64,000 nucleotides of DNA, taken from Granulosicoccus sp036478595. Lineage in GTDB: Bacteria > Pseudomonadota > Gammaproteobacteria > Granulosicoccales > Granulosicoccaceae. The translations under genes were made by a program, and so were the position numbers. The stretch's first letter is position 1, and each line of letters opens with the position of its first letter. A model generated the notes under the pieces. It saw only the letters and a list, made by a program, of their open reading frames with translations, did not search any database and had not been told where the DNA came from. Shown piece after piece: positions 62,170 to 64,000 of this stretch. The stretch spans positions 62,001 to 126,000 of the forward strand of contig JAZGEF010000034.1 in NCBI GenBank assembly GCA_036478595.1, given 5' to 3'.

Positions 62170-64000
62170 ATGTTTAAGAATATTGTAGTAATAGGGGCAG
62201 GCACGATGGGCTCTGGTATCGCAGGGCAAATCGCCAATGCGGGGCATCAGGTAATGTTGTTAGATTTACCGGATGATGATCAGCCGAACGCGCGTACTGA
62301 GGGCGCAGTAAAACGACTGCTTAAATCTGACCCAGCTGCGCTGATGCACAAACGTGTGGCCGATAACATCAAGGTGGGCAATACTCGTGATGACTTCGCA
62401 ACACTATCATCGGCTGACTGGGTAATAGAGGCGGTAGTTGAACGCCTGGATATTAAACAGGATCTTTACCAGCGTCTTGCTGATGTGATACCCGATACCT
62501 GCATTGTCACATCTAACACCTCCACCATACCTATATCACTATTGATTGAAAAAATGCCTGCCTCTTTCCAGCAGCGTTTTGCTATAACCCATTACTTCAA
62601 CCCCGTTCGTTACATGCGTTTGCTCGAGCTAGTCAGCGGTGATAAGACGGATCCGAAAATTGTCGACATGCTGGCACGGTTCAACGATCAAGAGCTGGGT
62701 AAGGGCGTTGTGCGCTGTGGTGATACTCCCGGATTTTTGGGTAATCGAGTGGGTGTGTTTGCATTGCAAGTTGGTATAGATGAAGCCATAAACAATAATC
62801 TCTCTATCGAACAAGCTGATGCATTAATGGGTAGGCCAATGGGCATCCCTAAAACGGGTGTGTTTGGTTTGTACGATTTGATCGGTATCGACTTGATGGC
62901 GGATGTGGTGCGTTCACTGCGTAGCATCTTGCCAGAAGGTGATGAGTTTCATGCGGTAGGTCAAGAAAGCGACATGATCAATGCCATGGTAGCCCAAGGC
63001 TTGACCGGTGAAAAAGGCGGCGGCGGTTTTTATCGCAATGTCGATGGTGCCCGCCATGCTCGCATTCTTCATAACGGGGAATACCGCGAAGCATCGGAAG
63101 TTATACCTGCGTCGGCCGTGGCAGCAGCCACTGCATTGGCTGAGCGTCGGGAGCCATTATTACCGTTAGTGCAGGGCAACAATAACGAAGCGCGATTTGC
63201 TCGAAATGTGTTGGGGCGCGTTTTAGGTTATGCGGCTTCATTGCTGGGCGAGGTCACTGACTCTGCACAAAATATCGACGATGCTATGAAGCTTGGTTTT
63301 AACTGGGTGCGTGGTCCATTCGAGATGATCGATGCTTTAGGTAGTGAAGCAGTTGCCGTTTTTTTAAATGATGCTGGTTATGAAGCACCTGCAGCGTTGC
63401 AAGTCTCTGAGCCTTTTTATTCGCTCGCAAAGGGCCGACTCAACGTGCGGCATGCTGATGGACAAGCACACCCGGTTGAGCTGCCAGAAGGTGTTGTTCG
63501 TTTTGCTATGACACGACGTGAACTTACCCCCATCAAACAAAATTATAGTGCTAGCTTGTTTGAATTAGATGATGACTTGCGTTTGCTTGAATTTCATAGT
63601 AAAGCCAACGCGCTTAACGATGAATCTATGCAAATTGTACTGGCGGCCGCTGCAGATCCGGGCAAGGGAATTTTAGTGCATAACGATGCGCAACATTATT
63701 CAGCCGGTGTTGATCTAAACGAATTCTTACGCCTGATCGATAACAACGACTGGAATGGCATAGATCAGTTTCTTGCGCGCTTTCAACAAGCGGTTAAAGC
63801 GCTCAAGTATTGTCAGACACCAGTTGTGGGCGCTCCGTCAGGTTTAGCATTGGGTGGTGGCTATGAGGTGCTTATGCATTGCGACAGTTTAGTGGTGCAC
63901 AGCAACTCCGTGCTTGGCCTTGTGGAATCCGCTGTTGGGCTACTGCCTTCAGGCGGCGGTGTCAAAGAAACCTATTTGCGTTGGTATGCTCTACAAGGTG
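62170..64000 (+). CDS. fadN: FadN-type 3-hydroxyacyl-CoA dehydrogenase/enoyl-CoA hydratase, 5' part
   Basis: Beta-oxidation enzyme, 610 codons visible and open at the right edge. The order is dehydrogenase first: NAD-binding IVVIGAGTMGSGIAGQIANAG at residues 4-24, VVERLDIKQDLYQRL, SNTSTIPIS, ITHYFNPVRYMRLLELV with the catalytic His, and TPGFLGNRVGVF. After about residue 430 comes the crotonase domain with HYSAGVDLNEFL and GLALGGGYEVLMHCDSLVVH. This order is that of FadN, opposite to FadB. A thiolase gene usually follows, but lies outside the window. Confidence 0.92.
   Translation, partial: MFKNIVVIGAGTMGSGIAGQIANAGHQVMLLDLPDDDQPNARTEGAVKRLLKSDPAALMHKRVADNIKVGNTRDDFATLSSADWVIEAVVERLDIKQDLYQRLADVIPDTCIVTSNTSTIPISLLIEKMPASFQQRFAITHYFNPVRYMRLLELVSGDKTDPKIVDMLARFNDQELGKGVVRCGDTPGFLGNRVGVFALQVGIDEAINNNLSIEQADALMGRPMGIPKTGVFGLYDLIGIDLMADVVRSLRSILPEGDEFHAVGQESDMINAMVAQGLTGEKGGGGFYRNVDGARHARILHNGEYREASEVIPASAVAAATALAERREPLLPLVQGNNNEARFARNVLGRVLGYAASLLGEVTDSAQNIDDAMKLGFNWVRGPFEMIDALGSEAVAVFLNDAGYEAPAALQVSEPFYSLAKGRLNVRHADGQAHPVELPEGVVRFAMTRRELTPIKQNYSASLFELDDDLRLLEFHSKANALNDESMQIVLAAAADPGKGILVHNDAQHYSAGVDLNEFLRLIDNNDWNGIDQFLARFQQAVKALKYCQTPVVGAPSGLALGGGYEVLMHCDSLVVHSNSVLGLVESAVGLLPSGGGVKETYLRWYALQG

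Noticed and set aside
1..64000. tRNA, rRNA, CRISPR arrays, insertion sequences, prophage or integrase genes
   Set aside because: I scanned for cloverleaf-like segments, regularly spaced repeats, transposase and integrase motifs and found none that I could support.

Overview
The window is chromosomal DNA from a Gram-negative gammaproteobacterium. The evidence is gene content and order: fabA-fabB, accBC-prmA-DUF3426-dusB-fis-purH, lysM-dprA-topA-tsaC-hemF, def-fmt-rsmB-DUF4390-ntrYX-trkAH, and a lipid A/Kdo block with tolC and pcm. Base composition is roughly balanced and coding density is high. I see no rRNA or tRNA gene, CRISPR array, insertion sequence or prophage. A dmdA-like gene remnant and the polyamine-type catabolic genes would suit a marine or saprophytic heterotroph, but that is only inference.

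Layout. 1-4.4 kb: 3' end of tag, a TauE/SafE-type transporter, bioY, a DUF4197 lipoprotein, fabA-fabB. 4.4-12.5 kb: srkA (minus), then accB-accC-prmA-DUF3426-dusB-fis-purH. 12.5-15.6 kb (minus): an OmpA-like membrane protein, aroE, a DUF192 protein, tas. 15.7-18.4 kb: hemB, an OmpA-family protein, a CPBP intramembrane protease. 18.4-24.9 kb (minus): lysM protein-dprA-topA-tsaC-hemF. 25.0-36.1 kb (plus): def-fmt-rsmB-DUF4390-ntrY-ntrX-trkA-trkH-TPR-acyltransferase. 36.2-41.3 kb: an orphan FbpC/PotA-type ATPase (minus), glnE, a zinc-finger protein, kdkA. 41.3-45.9 kb (minus): pcm-tolC-lpxL-waaA and a cold-shock gene. 46.1-50.8 kb: rhlB (minus) divergent from trxA, then rho, facing purD. 50.8-53.7 kb: benE, an MFS drug exporter, a LysM protein. 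54.0-58.9 kb: a gamma-glutamyl amine catabolic operon (puuB-like, class I amidotransferase, puuA-like; minus) divergent from a HisD-family dehydrogenase. 58.9-62.2 kb: psuK-psuG and an MscS channel lying between two gene remnants. 62.2-64.0 kb: a FadN-type beta-oxidation enzyme running off the edge.

How the genes work together. Most of the window is housekeeping: membrane lipid synthesis (FabA/B, AccB/C, two LpxL-family acyltransferases), Kdo transfer and phosphorylation (WaaA, KdkA), heme synthesis (HemB, HemF), purines (PurH, PurD), start-methionine processing (Def, Fmt), rRNA/tRNA modification (RsmB, DusB, TsaC), potassium uptake (TrkA/TrkH) and nitrogen regulation (GlnE, NtrYX). The least ordinary part is 54-62 kb. 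There a Puu-like pathway lacks a recognisable PuuC aldehyde dehydrogenase. Its neighbour is a HisD paralogue with two changed zinc-ligand positions. The FAD oxidase gene has no ATG/GTG/TTG in frame before its FAD-binding motif, and gene remnants of a gamma-glutamyltransferase and a DmdA/GcvT-type protein lie close by. Also notable are an NtrX whose AAA+ domain has lost the ATPase and sigma-54 contact motifs, and a lone MrtJ-like protease.
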